From NCBI GenBank assembly GCA_937921865.1, contig CAKZWF010000006.1, positions 1 to 64,000 of the forward strand: a stretch of DNA of 64,000 nucleotides. The letters are read 5' to 3'. The position numbers and the translations under genes are program-made. Under the pieces are notes generated by a model. It was not told the origin of the DNA and did no database searches. It worked only from the letters and a program-made list of their open reading frames with translations. The first letter of the stretch is position 1. Every line of letters begins with the position of its first letter. Below, in pieces: positions 53,433 to 62,336 of this stretch. This DNA comes from an uncultured Pseudomonadales bacterium (GTDB lineage: Bacteria; Pseudomonadota; Gammaproteobacteria; Pseudomonadales; Azotimanducaceae).

Positions 53433-53497
53433 TCTTGCATTCTTCTCATCGCTCGATTTTTTCTGTTCTGGATGCAGGGTAATGTACAGTGCCGGAT

Positions 53498-53806
53498 ATG
53501 GTCGATTCTCTTTTAAATCGCAAGCCTGACCAGAAGCGAAGCGCCGACCGCGAGCTCAGTCAGACTCCCGGACCACTGCGGCGACGCCAGCCCAATCGGC
53601 TCACCCGCTCGATCCTGCTGGGTACGGTGGCAGTTGCATTCTCCGTCTACTGGATTGGCCGCAGTTTTGAGGTGGACTGGACGGAAATCAGACTTTATCT
53701 GATTACCAGCCTGCTGTTTGTGGGGGTATTCATTGGCGCCGCATTGGTGGTCTGGGTGGTTGTACGCCTGTTGCCAAGGTTGTTGAGAAAACGCTTCGGG
53801 CGCTGA
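53498..53806 (+). CDS. Small membrane protein, unknown
   Basis: 102 residues from ATG 53498 (GTG 53489 is possible). A basic cytoplasmic N-terminus (about 40 residues, RRRQPNRLTRS) precedes TM segments at about 41-56 and 66-90 (LITSLLFVGVFIGAALVVWV); the C-terminus is Arg-rich (LLPRLLRKRFGR). No family recognised. It stops just before the repeat array at 53826. Confidence 0.65.
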   Translation: MVDSLLNRKPDQKRSADRELSQTPGPLRRRQPNRLTRSILLGTVAVAFSVYWIGRSFEVDWTEIRLYLITSLLFVGVFIGAALVVWVVVRLLPRLLRKRFGR

Positions 53807-53825
53807 GTTCTGTTTTATCGGGAAG

Positions 53826-53974
53826 CCGCTCAGGGCTAGAAAAGCCGCTCAGGACTAGAAAAGCCGCTCAGGGCTGTTTATCCGCTCAGGGCTGTTTATA
53901 AGCAGCCGCTCAGGGCTGTTTATCCGCTCAGGGCTGTTTATCCGCTCAGGGCTGTTTTATAGCCGCTCAGGGCT
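53826..53974. repeat. Eight-copy array with core CCGCTCAGGGCT
   Basis: The 12-bp core starts at 53826, 53845 (GGACT variant), 53864, 53882, 53906, 53924, 53942 and 53963, spaced 18-24 bp; spacers are mostly GTTTAT or AGAAAAG. The core can fold weakly (AGCC/GGCT). The last copy ends 1 bp before the lepB stop. Minus-strand units read AGCCCTGAGCGGATAAAC and so contain TGA and TAA. Confidence 0.92.
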
Positions 53975-53975
53975 G

Positions 53976-54701
53976 TTAAGGCAGCGCGGTGAAAAAGCGG
54001 TCCATGCGGGGGCGGTAGTAGTTGTCGTAGTCCAGCGAGAAGGCCACGCTTTCGGCTCTGCCGAGGATCAGCTCGCGGCTGACGAAGCCGATGAAGCGTG
54101 AATCCCTGCTGTTGTCGCGGTTGTCACCCAGCACCAGGTACATGCTGTCGGGAACCTGTACCGGTCCGAAGTTACTTGCTTTGCTCGCATAGTGGCCTTC
54201 GTGGAGCATGATCAGCCGATCATCACCCAACAGAGTCTCGCGCATGAACTGATTGCGGTTGGTCTGCGACGTCGGCATGCCGACCAGTTGCTCTGCAGCG
54301 ATGGCTTCATAGCTGGCAGCCTGGCCGTTCACGCTAAGCACATTGTCGCGCAGCGACACCTCGTCTCCGGGCACGCCGATAACCCGTTTCACCAGCAGGC
54401 GTTCGTCTTCGGGTGAAGTGAAGGTCACCACATCACCGCGCAGGGGTTCACTCCAGCTGGCAATGCGCTGCAGGGTAAACGGCACCCTCAGGTCATAGGC
54501 GAGTTTGTCGACCACTATCCGGTCGCCGACGTAAATTGATGGGATCATGGAACCAGTGGGTACCTGGTTCCAGTCTGCGATGGCGGAACGAAACACCAGC
54601 ATGATTGCCACGAACAGCAGGAAACCCCGCCATTCGCGCCAGATTTTCACCGGCCGGGAAGGTTCCTCCAGATTCGGCACCAGGGGGTTATCTGTTGGCA
54701 T
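53976..54701 (-). CDS. lepB: Signal peptidase I
   Basis: 241 residues from ATG 54701. One TM segment (GFLLFVAIMLVFRSAIADW, about 26-44), then the catalytic Ser51 in PTGSMIPSIYVGD and Lys105 in LLVKRVIGVPGD, plus the box E signature LGDNRDNSRDSR. Removes signal peptides on the periplasmic face. Single-TM form, shorter than E. coli LepB (324). The start overlaps the DUF1244 gene by 14 nt. Confidence 0.95.
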   Translation of the reverse strand: MPTDNPLVPNLEEPSRPVKIWREWRGFLLFVAIMLVFRSAIADWNQVPTGSMIPSIYVGDRIVVDKLAYDLRVPFTLQRIASWSEPLRGDVVTFTSPEDERLLVKRVIGVPGDEVSLRDNVLSVNGQAASYEAIAAEQLVGMPTSQTNRNQFMRETLLGDDRLIMLHEGHYASKASNFGPVQVPDSMYLVLGDNRDNSRDSRFIGFVSRELILGRAESVAFSLDYDNYYRPRMDRFFTALP

Positions 54702-54981
54702 GGTTCGCGTCAAAAGCTGCCTTAGCTTCAGCACTGGCGTCCTGCTGAAAGCGATCTTTCCACTCGCTGTAGGGCATGCCGTAGATGCGTTCGCGCGCAC
54801 TCTCATAGTCGACCGGGGACTCGGTGGTTTCGCTGGCCGCGACATACCATTTCGACAGGCAGTTGCGGCAGAAACCCGCCAGGTTCATCAGATCGATGTT
54901 GGCAACGTCTTTGTTGTTGTCCAGGTGCTCAAGCAGACGGCGGAATACGGCTGCTTCGATTTCGGTGGTTTTGTTGTCCAT
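54688..54981 (-). CDS. DUF1244 family protein
   Basis: 97 residues with the family signature LAGFCRNCLSKWY (about 34-46) and REIVYGMPY-like RERIYGMPYSEWKDRF (about 64-79). Small cytoplasmic helical protein, metal-binding Cys pair possible; function not established. Co-directional with yaaA upstream (44 bp) and lepB downstream (14-nt overlap). Confidence 0.9.
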   Translation of the reverse strand: MDNKTTEIEAAVFRRLLEHLDNNKDVANIDLMNLAGFCRNCLSKWYVAASETTESPVDYESARERIYGMPYSEWKDRFQQDASAEAKAAFDANHANR

Positions 54982-55025
54982 GATTTCAGCTTGTTAGGGT
55001 CAGGGTTATTGGGCTACCGGGCGTC

Positions 55026-55802
55026 TCAGACCGGCTTGTCGCGCAGAAACACCCAATTGTCGCCACGGGACTGAGCTTCGCAGAAATAGTAGCCTTCCTC
55101 TGAGAATTCCCGCAACGCCTTGAGTGTCGAGACGCGGTTATCGATGATGTACCGGGCCATCAGACCGCGGGCGCGTTTGGCATAGAAGCTCAGAAACTTG
55201 TACCTGCCGTTTTTCAGATCTTTGAACGACGGCGTGATGATGCGCCCTTCGATGGCTTGCGGACAGATCGCGGCGAAGTATTCGTTGGAGGCCAGATTCA
55301 CCATCAGCGGCTGTCGCTGTTCACGCAGTGACTCGTTCAGAGCATTGGTGATTTTGTCGCCCCAGAACGCATAGAGGTCTTTGCCTGCGCGGGTTTTCAG
55401 CTGGGTACCCATTTCCAGCCGATAGGGCTGGATAAGGTCTAGAGGCCGCAGCAGCCCGTGCAGACCGCTGAGAATGCGCAGGTGTTTCTGCGCCCACGCC
55501 AGGTCATGATTAGACAGTGTGTCGGCATCCAGGCCCAGATACACATCGCCACGAAAGGCTAACGCCGCAGGTTTCGCATTGTTTCGGGTGAACTCCGGAC
55601 ACCAGCTGGCGTATCGTTCGTAGTTGAGATCTGCGAGGTTACTACTGAGCTTCATCAGCCCGGCGATATCTGCCGGAGACTTGTCACGCAGAATTTCGAT
55701 GAGCTGTTGAGATTCTTCCTGGAACGCCGGTAGAGTTTGTCGCGCCGTTGTCCAGGGCGCTGTGAAATCTAGGCGTTTGGCTGGTGAAATGACGGCCAAC
55801 AT
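55026..55802 (-). CDS. yaaA: Peroxide stress protein YaaA
   Basis: 258 residues, DUF328/UPF0246 family. Signature segments are ISPAKRLDF at the start, LSGLHGLLRPLDLIQPYRLE near 115 and FLSFYAKRARGLMARYI near 205. YaaA limits iron-driven oxidative DNA damage and binds DNA. Divergent from the PPM phosphatase gene across 29 bp. Confidence 0.95.
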   Translation of the reverse strand: MLAVISPAKRLDFTAPWTTARQTLPAFQEESQQLIEILRDKSPADIAGLMKLSSNLADLNYERYASWCPEFTRNNAKPAALAFRGDVYLGLDADTLSNHDLAWAQKHLRILSGLHGLLRPLDLIQPYRLEMGTQLKTRAGKDLYAFWGDKITNALNESLREQRQPLMVNLASNEYFAAICPQAIEGRIITPSFKDLKNGRYKFLSFYAKRARGLMARYIIDNRVSTLKALREFSEEGYYFCEAQSRGDNWVFLRDKPV

Positions 55803-55831
55803 CTGATATTTCTCTTTTCAGTCTGGTACTT

Positions 55832-56587
55832 GTGAAAGCGCGTAAGTGTAACGGAATTGCATTGGATATTGTTGGTAGAAGCGACGTTGGCCGGGTTCGA
55901 ACGGCCAACGAAGACGAGATAGTTTTTGATTCGGAACACGGCATTGCAATCCTTGCGGATGGCATGGGCGGGCTCGCTGCTGGCGAGGTGGCCAGCCAGA
56001 CGGCGGCGGCGGCGGTTTATGAGGCGGTGAAACGTGCGGGCGAGCTAGATGAAGGTCTGTTACGCGCGGCATTCCATGATGCCAACCGCCAGGTTCTGGC
56101 ATTGTCGCGAGCGCCCGATGCCGGCGCCATGGGCACCACGCTGGTGGTCTGGCTGGATGTGGGCTACGGACAGTGTTTTGTCGCTCATGTCGGCGACTCC
56201 CGCGCTTACCGGCTGCGCGACCACAATCTCAGTCCTCTGACTGAAGATCACAGCGTGGTCCAGCAACTCATCAACGAAGGTGTGCTGTCGAAAACAGAAG
56301 CGCGGGTGTCTTCCCAACGCAACATCATTACCCGGGCGATTGGGCTGGAACCGGTTGTACAGGTCGATCTGCGATCCTGGGTGCGAGGGCAGGGTGATGT
56401 ATTTCTGCTGTGCAGCGACGGTCTCACCGACATGCTCAGTGAAACCGAACTACAGCAGCTGCTGATCAGGTGCCTCGCAAGTGATGGCAGCGGCGATCTC
56501 GAAGCAGTTGCTGACGAACTGGTCGCGGCCGCCAACGAAGCCGGAGGATCCGATAACGTCTCGGTGCTGTTGATCCGGCCGGATTGA
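55832..56587 (+). CDS. PPM-family Ser/Thr protein phosphatase (Stp1/PrpC-like)
   Basis: 251 residues from GTG 55832. Metal-binding Asp residues in SDVGRVRTANED, ILADGMGG, HVGDSRAYRL and GGSDNVSVLLI. Soluble Mn/Mg-dependent phosphatase of the GGDEF-free bacterial group; usually paired with an FHA or Hanks kinase, but none is adjacent here. Divergent from yaaA. Confidence 0.92.
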   Translation: MKARKCNGIALDIVGRSDVGRVRTANEDEIVFDSEHGIAILADGMGGLAAGEVASQTAAAAVYEAVKRAGELDEGLLRAAFHDANRQVLALSRAPDAGAMGTTLVVWLDVGYGQCFVAHVGDSRAYRLRDHNLSPLTEDHSVVQQLINEGVLSKTEARVSSQRNIITRAIGLEPVVQVDLRSWVRGQGDVFLLCSDGLTDMLSETELQQLLIRCLASDGSGDLEAVADELVAAANEAGGSDNVSVLLIRPD

Positions 56588-56700
56588 ACCACGCTGCCTT
56601 CGGCGACAACACCGATTATAGTTGGCACTGCCCGGCGCCAAGCCATTAACAGACTGCCCCGTTGACCCAGAGTGGCCGCGGGGAGCATCAGGCCACAATC

Positions 56701-57030
56701 GTGAATCAGCAACAGAACATCATCGACAAACTGACGGCGGACTTTGATCTGCAGCATCTCGAGGTCGTCAATGAAAGCGGCAGTCACAACGTGGCGCCCG
56801 GCTCGGAAACTCACTTCAAGGTCGTGCTGGTCAGCGAGACTTTCGGCGGGCAGTCGAGACTGGTCAGGCACCGCGCCGTGCATGCGGTTCTGACGGATGA
56901 GCTGGCTGGCGGTGTGCACGCTCTGGCTGTACACACCTACACCCCTGAAGAATGGCGCCAGCGATTCGGTGATGCGCCGATGTCTCCGGACTGCCGGGGT
57001 GGCAAAGCCGCCGAGGATTCCGGCTCGTGA
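56701..57030 (+). CDS. BolA-family protein
   Basis: 109 residues from GTG 56701; the open frame starts earlier but without homology. BolA core VNESGSHNVAPGSETHFKVV, FGGQSRLVRHRAVHAVL and HALAVHTYTPEEW. The invariant His in RHRAVHAVL is kept, as in BolA-type partners of monothiol glutaredoxin in Fe-S trafficking. Its stop overlaps the TrhO GTG (GTGA), so both are translated together. Confidence 0.92.
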   Translation: MNQQQNIIDKLTADFDLQHLEVVNESGSHNVAPGSETHFKVVLVSETFGGQSRLVRHRAVHAVLTDELAGGVHALAVHTYTPEEWRQRFGDAPMSPDCRGGKAAEDSGS

Positions 57031-57974
57031 ATTCAGTGGCGACCTTCTATAAGTTTGTGGTGCTTGATGACCTCCAGGCATTACGCGATTCGCTGGAAGC
57101 CCGGGCAGGTGAGCTGGAGCTGTGCGGCACAGTGCTGCTTGCCGATGAGGGAATCAACGGCACGCTATCTGGAACCCGGGAGCAGTTATCCGAGCTGGTT
57201 GACTGGCTGCGTGAGCAACCGGCGCTTGCCGATCTGCTGTGCAAATTTTCGACCGCGGATCCTGATAACCCGGTCTTTCATCGTCTGAAAATCCGCATCA
57301 AGCCGGAAATTGTCAACATGGGCCGACCCGAGGTGGCCGTAGCTGAGCGAACCGGCACGCATGTCGGCCCGGCGCAGTGGCACGAGCTTTTAGAAGACCC
57401 TGATGTGGTGGTCATCGATACCCGCAATGATTACGAAGTGGCGATCGGGACCTTTCCCGGCGCGCTGAACCCCGGAACAAATTCCTTTCGGGAGTTTCCG
57501 GATTATGTGCACTCACAGCTCGATCCGAACAGCAATCCACGGGTAGCCATGTTCTGTACCGGCGGCGTGCGCTGCGAGAAGGCTTCAGCCTATCTGCTCG
57601 ACGCGGGTTTTCAGGAAGTCTTTCAGCTCGACGGCGGTATTCTCAATTATCTGGAGCAGGTGCCTGCTGAAGACAATCGCTGGCAGGGCGAGTGTTTTGT
57701 CTTCGACCAGCGGGTATCAGTTGACGAGTCACTGCAGCAGGGTTCGTTCTCTCAGTGTTTTGCCTGCCGGCGGGCATTGACGGCGCAAGACCTGGAGTCG
57801 GCAGACTATCAATACGGGATCAGTTGTCCCTACTGCATTAACGAAACCGATGAGCAGCGTCGCGCTGCATTTGCCGAGCGCGCCCGCCAGGAAGCGCTGG
57901 CCCATGCGCGAGGTGATCGACACATCGGCAAGACCATGCCTGCGTTCGAACCGGACCGTTCCTCGGAGTCTTAG
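57027..57974 (+). CDS. trhO: tRNA uridine(34) hydroxylase TrhO
   Basis: 315 residues. N-terminal acylphosphatase-like domain (LLADEGINGTLSG near 40), rhodanese domain with VVIDTRNDYEVAIGTF near 127 and the catalytic Cys loop CTGGVRCEKAS near 178, then a zinc-ribbon-like tail (CFACRRAL, CPYCIN). Catalyses oxygen-dependent 5-hydroxyuridine formation at tRNA position 34. Coupled to the BolA gene. Confidence 0.95.
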   Translation: MNSVATFYKFVVLDDLQALRDSLEARAGELELCGTVLLADEGINGTLSGTREQLSELVDWLREQPALADLLCKFSTADPDNPVFHRLKIRIKPEIVNMGRPEVAVAERTGTHVGPAQWHELLEDPDVVVIDTRNDYEVAIGTFPGALNPGTNSFREFPDYVHSQLDPNSNPRVAMFCTGGVRCEKASAYLLDAGFQEVFQLDGGILNYLEQVPAEDNRWQGECFVFDQRVSVDESLQQGSFSQCFACRRALTAQDLESADYQYGISCPYCINETDEQRRAAFAERARQEALAHARGDRHIGKTMPAFEPDRSSES

Positions 57975-57979
57975 TCTCT

Positions 57980-58675
57980 TCAGTCGCTGGTCAGCGGTTC
58001 GGCCAGCAGGCCCTCGAGATGGGGCCATAGGGTGTCCAGCAGCAGAGGTTGGGCTTCGGCCGTTGGATGAATGCCATCAGCCTGCATCAGGCCACCTTCC
58101 AGAGCCACCGCCTCAAGCAGGAACGGCACCAGGGCTGCATCAGTTTCTGCGGCGATGGCCTCATACATTGCATAGAAGCTGCGGGTGTATCGCGGACCAT
58201 AGTTCGGCGGGATCTGCATACCAACCAGCAGTACCTGGCTCTGATCTGCTTCGGCGAGTTCAACCATGGCTTTGAGGTTGTCGCGAACCCGGTTGATCGG
58301 ATATCCGCGCAGACCGTCGTTGCCGCCAAGTTCCAGGATTACCAGAGCCGGATCGTGGGTCTCGAGTGCCAGCGGCAATCGAGCCAGACCGCCGCCGGTG
58401 GTTTCCCCGCTCAGACTGGCATTGATGACCCGCCAGGGTGAACCCTCAGCCTTGAGCCGCTGCTCCAGCAGGTATACCCAGCCCTGCTCCCGTTGAATGC
58501 CATAGGCGGCGCTGATACTGTCGCCCATCACCAGAATTATCGGGTTTTCATCCGCACTATTCGTGATGGCCGCGTTCGTTGTGGTCCCTCCGGCGCTGGC
58601 AGATACGCCCAACATTACTGACAGGATCAATGAAGTTATGAGCCGAGTGGTCGTGAAGACGGAAGGTATTGCCAA
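57980..58675 (-). CDS. tesA: SGNH arylesterase/thioesterase TesA
   Basis: 231 residues with signal peptide [17 protein letters not shown]. Block I GDSISAAYG has the nucleophile Ser, block III GGNDGLRG and block V DGIHPTAEA the Asp and His. Periplasmic lysophospholipase/esterase. TTG 58675 gives the full signal peptide but overlaps the divergent ybbA start by about 38 bp; ATG 58615 would remove it. Head-to-head with ybbA as in E. coli. Confidence 0.92.
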   Translation of the reverse strand: MAIPSVFTTTRLITSLILSVMLGVSASAGGTTTNAAITNSADENPIILVMGDSISAAYGIQREQGWVYLLEQRLKAEGSPWRVINASLSGETTGGGLARLPLALETHDPALVILELGGNDGLRGYPINRVRDNLKAMVELAEADQSQVLLVGMQIPPNYGPRYTRSFYAMYEAIAAETDAALVPFLLEAVALEGGLMQADGIHPTAEAQPLLLDTLWPHLEGLLAEPLTSD

Positions 58676-59309
58676 GATCGTACCTACTGCTGAAGGTCAG
58701 CTGACAATCTTGGAGGGCATAGATCTCGAAATCAACGCGGGAGAATCGGTTGCCATCGTCGGCGCTTCCGGATCAGGCAAAACCACGTTGCTGGGCATTC
58801 TGGCCGGACTGGATATGCCTTCTTCAGGGTCCGCCTGGCTGGGCGGTGTCGAGATCACCGCTCTGGATGAAGAAAAGCGCGCCAAAGTGCGTGGTGAGCA
58901 GGTGGGTTTCGTGTTTCAGACGTTTCAGCTGCTGGGTAGTCTCACTGCGTTAGAAAACGTGATGCTGCCGGGTGAACTTCGCGGCGAATCCGGTGCCGAA
59001 AAAGACGCCAGAGATCTTCTCGAAAAGGTCGGTCTGGCCGAACGGTTTGCGCACTACCCCCGTCAGTTGTCCGGCGGGGAACAGCAGCGGGTGGCTATTG
59101 CCCGGGCATTTGCGTCGCGTCCTAATGTGCTGTTTGCAGATGAACCGACCGGCAACCTGGATAGTTCTACTGGTCACAAGGTGATTGAGCTGCTGTTTAA
59201 TCTGAATAAAGAATATGCCACCACGCTGATTCTGGTAACCCACGACGACCGGCTCGCAGAACGCTGTGATCGCACCATTGTGCTTGATGCCGGGCGGATC
59301 GTTTCATGA
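58638..59309 (+). CDS. ybbA: ABC transporter ATPase YbbA
   Basis: 223 residues from ATG 58638; upstream frame codons look like tesA in reverse. Walker [25 protein letters not shown] and Walker [15 protein letters not shown]. LolD/MacB-type ATPase paired with YbbP, whose start overlaps its stop (ATGA). Substrate unknown in the family. Confidence 0.95.
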   Translation: MSRVVVKTEGIAKIVPTAEGQLTILEGIDLEINAGESVAIVGASGSGKTTLLGILAGLDMPSSGSAWLGGVEITALDEEKRAKVRGEQVGFVFQTFQLLGSLTALENVMLPGELRGESGAEKDARDLLEKVGLAERFAHYPRQLSGGEQQRVAIARAFASRPNVLFADEPTGNLDSSTGHKVIELLFNLNKEYATTLILVTHDDRLAERCDRTIVLDAGRIVS

Positions 59310-61798
59310 CGCCGGCAATGGTACTGCGGCTTGCCTGGCGCGACTGGCGTGGTGGCGAACTGGGTCTGCTGGTAATCGCTCTGATGGTTGCTGTAGGCAC
59401 GGTGACCGCGGTGAGTCTGTTTGTCGATCGGCTGCAGCAGGCGCTGTTGTCTGAATCTTCGACGTTTCTTGCCGCCGACCGCTATATCGGCGGTTCTCAG
59501 GAAATACCCGTCGAGTTCCGCGCTGCTGCCAGTGAGCGGGACATCGAGATGGCGGACACCATGTCGTTCCCGTCCATGGTGTTTGCCAGTGACGATCGCA
59601 GTCAGCTGGTCAGTGTAAAAGCGGTGAGTCCGGGCTATCCGCTGCGCGGCGTTCTGCGCACTGCGGACGAACCGTTTACGCGGGGCGAGCCCACAACGCA
59701 GTTGCCACAGCAGGGTGAAGTCTGGCTGGATTCGAGATTGTTCCCGGCGCTGGGCCTCAGTCTCGGGGATCGGGTGGAAGTTGGCGTTGCTGCGTTCACG
59801 GTGAGCCGGGTGCTCACCCAGGAACCCGATCGCGGCGGCAGCATGTATGACCTGGGTCCTCGACTGCTGATGCGTGTCGAAGATGTACCTGCAACGGAAG
59901 TGGTTCAGCCCGGTAGTCGCATTTCTTATCGGCTGTTGTTGCGTGGTGACGATGACGCACTGAGCGAGCTCAAGGACTCTCTTGAGCTCAAACCCTGCTG
60001 CTGGTGGCGCGGTATTCGCGAAAGCAGCCCGGCGATCGGCTCGGCACTGGCTCGCGCGGAAAGTTTTCTGTTGCTGGGCGGCCTGCTTGGGGTATTGCTG
60101 GCCGGCGTTGCTGTCGCGCTAAGCGCCAATCGGTACGCCCGGCGCCACTATGACCACGTCGGTGTGTTGAAAACGCTGGGCGCTACGCCGAATCAGATCC
60201 TGTTTGGCTATCTGCTGCTGCTGACGGTGGTCGGAGCGGTAGCCGCAGCGTTTGGTCTGCTGATCGGTGCCGGACTGCATCTGGCCCTTGTTGCCATATT
60301 GCAGAGCATGATTCCGGTGGAGTTGCCGGCGCCAACCATGCGTCCTCTGGCGCTCGGCGCGGTTACCGGCATGATCTGTGTGCTGGCGTTTGCGTTGCCG
60401 CCACTGCTGCATCTGAAGAACGTCTCGCCGATGCGCGTGATCCGTCGCGATCTGGGCAGTGCACCACCTTCTCAGGTGCTCAGTTATGGCGCTGCGATCG
60501 TCGGCAGTCTCGGGCTGTTGATCTGGTACAGCGGCAGCCTGTTTCTCACCTTCTGGACGCTGGTGGGTACATTGAGCGCTCTGCTGCTGTTTGGTCTTCT
60601 GGCGAATCTGCTGCTGCGAGGCGGTCGGGTGTTAGGCATGCAGGCCGGTAGTGGCTGGCGTCTGGCGCTGGCGGGATTGCAGCGCCGGCGGCGGGAAAAT
60701 ACCGCCCAGATTCTGATTTTCGGTCTGGCGATCATGTTGCTGCTGATTCTGTTGCTGCTGCGCACTGCGCTGCTTGATGAGTGGCGCAATCAGGTGCCGG
60801 ACAATGCGCCGAATCACTTCGCGATGAATATAACGCCGGATGATGTGGCGGAGATCGGCCTGATGCTCGATGCCAACGCCCGGGAGCAGGGTGGTCTGTA
60901 TCCGATGATTCGCGGCCGCACTGTGGCGGTAAACGGCATCGATGCAAAAGATTGGGAAGAACAGCATCGCCCCCAGCGCGGTGAAGGACCCCGCCTGAGC
61001 TCCAGCCGTAACCTGACCTGGGCCAGCGAAATGCCTGGCGAGAACAAACTGGTGGCTGGCGACTGGTGGCAGCCGGGTGATACCCGCTCGATGGTTTCAC
61101 TCGAAGATGACTATGCCGAAGATCTCGGTCTGAGCATCGGCGATGTCATGACCTTCGATATTGCCGGCCAGCGGGTTGAAGCGGAGGTTACCAACCTGCG
61201 CCGACTCGATTGGGAAAGTATGCGCCCCAATTTTTTCATCATTTTCTCACCAGGAGCGCTCGAATCTTTCCCGGCTACCTACATGACCAGCTTCTATCTT
61301 GAGGCTGATCAGAAACGTTTTCTCAATGAACTGCTGGGGCGTTTTCCGACCATCACTGTGATCGAAGTGGATGCGTTGATTGCACAGGTCAAGAGCATCA
61401 TCGACCGGGTGACCCAGGCAGTCGAGCTGGTTCTGGGATTGGTACTGGCATCCGGATGCCTGGTGTTGATCGCCAGTATTCAAGCCAGCAAAGACGGACG
61501 CATGAGTGAACATGCTCTGATCCGTACGCTGGGTGGTAGCCGGAAATTGATCACCGGATCCCTGGCTGTGGAGTTCGCCACGTTAGGGCTGTTTGCCGGT
61601 GCGGTAGCCGTCGTTGGCGCAGAAATCACTGTGGCTATTCTGGAGACTCAGGTGTTTGACCTCGGGGTGAGCTTTCATCCCTGGTTGTGGCTGTTTGGCC
61701 CTCTGATTGGTGCGCTGATTATCTTTGTGGTGGGTATGGCTGGCACCCGTTCACTGATCTCGTCGCCTCCGATCATGGTGCTGCGCGGTTTAAACTGA
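59306..61798 (+). CDS. ybbP: ABC transporter permease YbbP
   Basis: 830 residues with two FtsX modules: TM1 (about 15-35), large periplasmic domain, TMs around 250-400, a second half with TMs near 440-490, another periplasmic domain and three final TMs (about 690-815). AVSLFVDRLQQALLSESSTF near 34 and NRYARRHYDHVGVLKTLGA near 277 are typical of YbbP. E. coli YbbP is 804. Inner membrane; function in lipid or lipoprotein export is only suspected. Confidence 0.94.
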   Translation: MTPAMVLRLAWRDWRGGELGLLVIALMVAVGTVTAVSLFVDRLQQALLSESSTFLAADRYIGGSQEIPVEFRAAASERDIEMADTMSFPSMVFASDDRSQLVSVKAVSPGYPLRGVLRTADEPFTRGEPTTQLPQQGEVWLDSRLFPALGLSLGDRVEVGVAAFTVSRVLTQEPDRGGSMYDLGPRLLMRVEDVPATEVVQPGSRISYRLLLRGDDDALSELKDSLELKPCCWWRGIRESSPAIGSALARAESFLLLGGLLGVLLAGVAVALSANRYARRHYDHVGVLKTLGATPNQILFGYLLLLTVVGAVAAAFGLLIGAGLHLALVAILQSMIPVELPAPTMRPLALGAVTGMICVLAFALPPLLHLKNVSPMRVIRRDLGSAPPSQVLSYGAAIVGSLGLLIWYSGSLFLTFWTLVGTLSALLLFGLLANLLLRGGRVLGMQAGSGWRLALAGLQRRRRENTAQILIFGLAIMLLLILLLLRTALLDEWRNQVPDNAPNHFAMNITPDDVAEIGLMLDANAREQGGLYPMIRGRTVAVNGIDAKDWEEQHRPQRGEGPRLSSSRNLTWASEMPGENKLVAGDWWQPGDTRSMVSLEDDYAEDLGLSIGDVMTFDIAGQRVEAEVTNLRRLDWESMRPNFFIIFSPGALESFPATYMTSFYLEADQKRFLNELLGRFPTITVIEVDALIAQVKSIIDRVTQAVELVLGLVLASGCLVLIASIQASKDGRMSEHALIRTLGGSRKLITGSLAVEFATLGLFAGAVAVVGAEITVAILETQVFDLGVSFHPWLWLFGPLIGALIIFVVGMAGTRSLISSPPIMVLRGLN

Positions 61799-61852
61799 TT
61801 TTACCCGCGTCGGAAAATTGACACGCACGACAGGTTGCCTCGCGACACATGG

Positions 61853-61871
61853 CGTCTAGGTTTGCTAGACG
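61853..61871. terminator. 7-bp perfect hairpin after ybbP
   Basis: CGTCTAG-GTTTG-CTAGACG. No T tract follows; sits 54 bp after the ybbP stop, before the EAL remnant. Confidence 0.35.
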
Positions 61872-61892
61872 TAGTCTGGAAGCTGCTGATAC

Positions 61893-62302
61893 ATGTGGGA
61901 TTTCTCATCTGTTGCTGACCAGCTGGAGCGCTCGATCGCTCTTGCGCAGGTCTCCCCGGCCAAACTACTGATCAGCGCTCAGGTATTTCTGCGTGGTGTG
62001 CGAGCGCTGGGTTGTTCAGTTGGCCTCGATGACTTTGGTACCGGATTTTCCTCATTGGGCTATCTGCGCAACTCTGAAAACTGGCCAACACCCGGGATTG
62101 CGGGCTGGTGGCTTCCATCGTCAGCATGGGCCGTATTCTGGGAATGAAAGTGGTAGCTGAAGGGGTATAGGAAGCAGAGCAGGTCGGTTTACTGAGACAG
62201 ATCGGCTGCGATTACATTCAGGGCTATTTCCATTCGAAACCGCTGATTGCGGCAGATTTTCAGACCTTCGTCAGCGAAGCCGAGTTGCGCGACGTCGGCT
62301 AG
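61893..62302 (+). pseudogene. EAL-domain (c-di-GMP phosphodiesterase) remnant
   Basis: The first frame (ATG 61893) carries FLRGVRALGCSVGLDDFGTG (the EAL-domain DDFGTG motif) and then loses register near 62080. A second frame, from about 62102, reads LVASIVSMGRILGMKVVAEGV, hits TAG at 62168-62170 where the family has Glu (VAEGVE), and continues EAEQVGLLRQIGCDYIQGY to TAG 62300. The KIDxSFI segment is missing, so a deletion with frameshift plus a nonsense codon. The N-terminal half with the EAL motif is absent. Confidence 0.88.
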
Positions 62303-62336
62303 CGGAGTAAAACGCCGGGTTCAATCTCTGGCATGA

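Noticed and set aside
53826-53974. CRISPR array
   Set aside because: Repeat core is 12 bp, spacers are 6-12 bp and alike, and no cas genes are present.
55890-55910. GGTTCGAA tRNA T-loop-like string
   Set aside because: It lies inside the PPM phosphatase coding frame and no cloverleaf forms around it.
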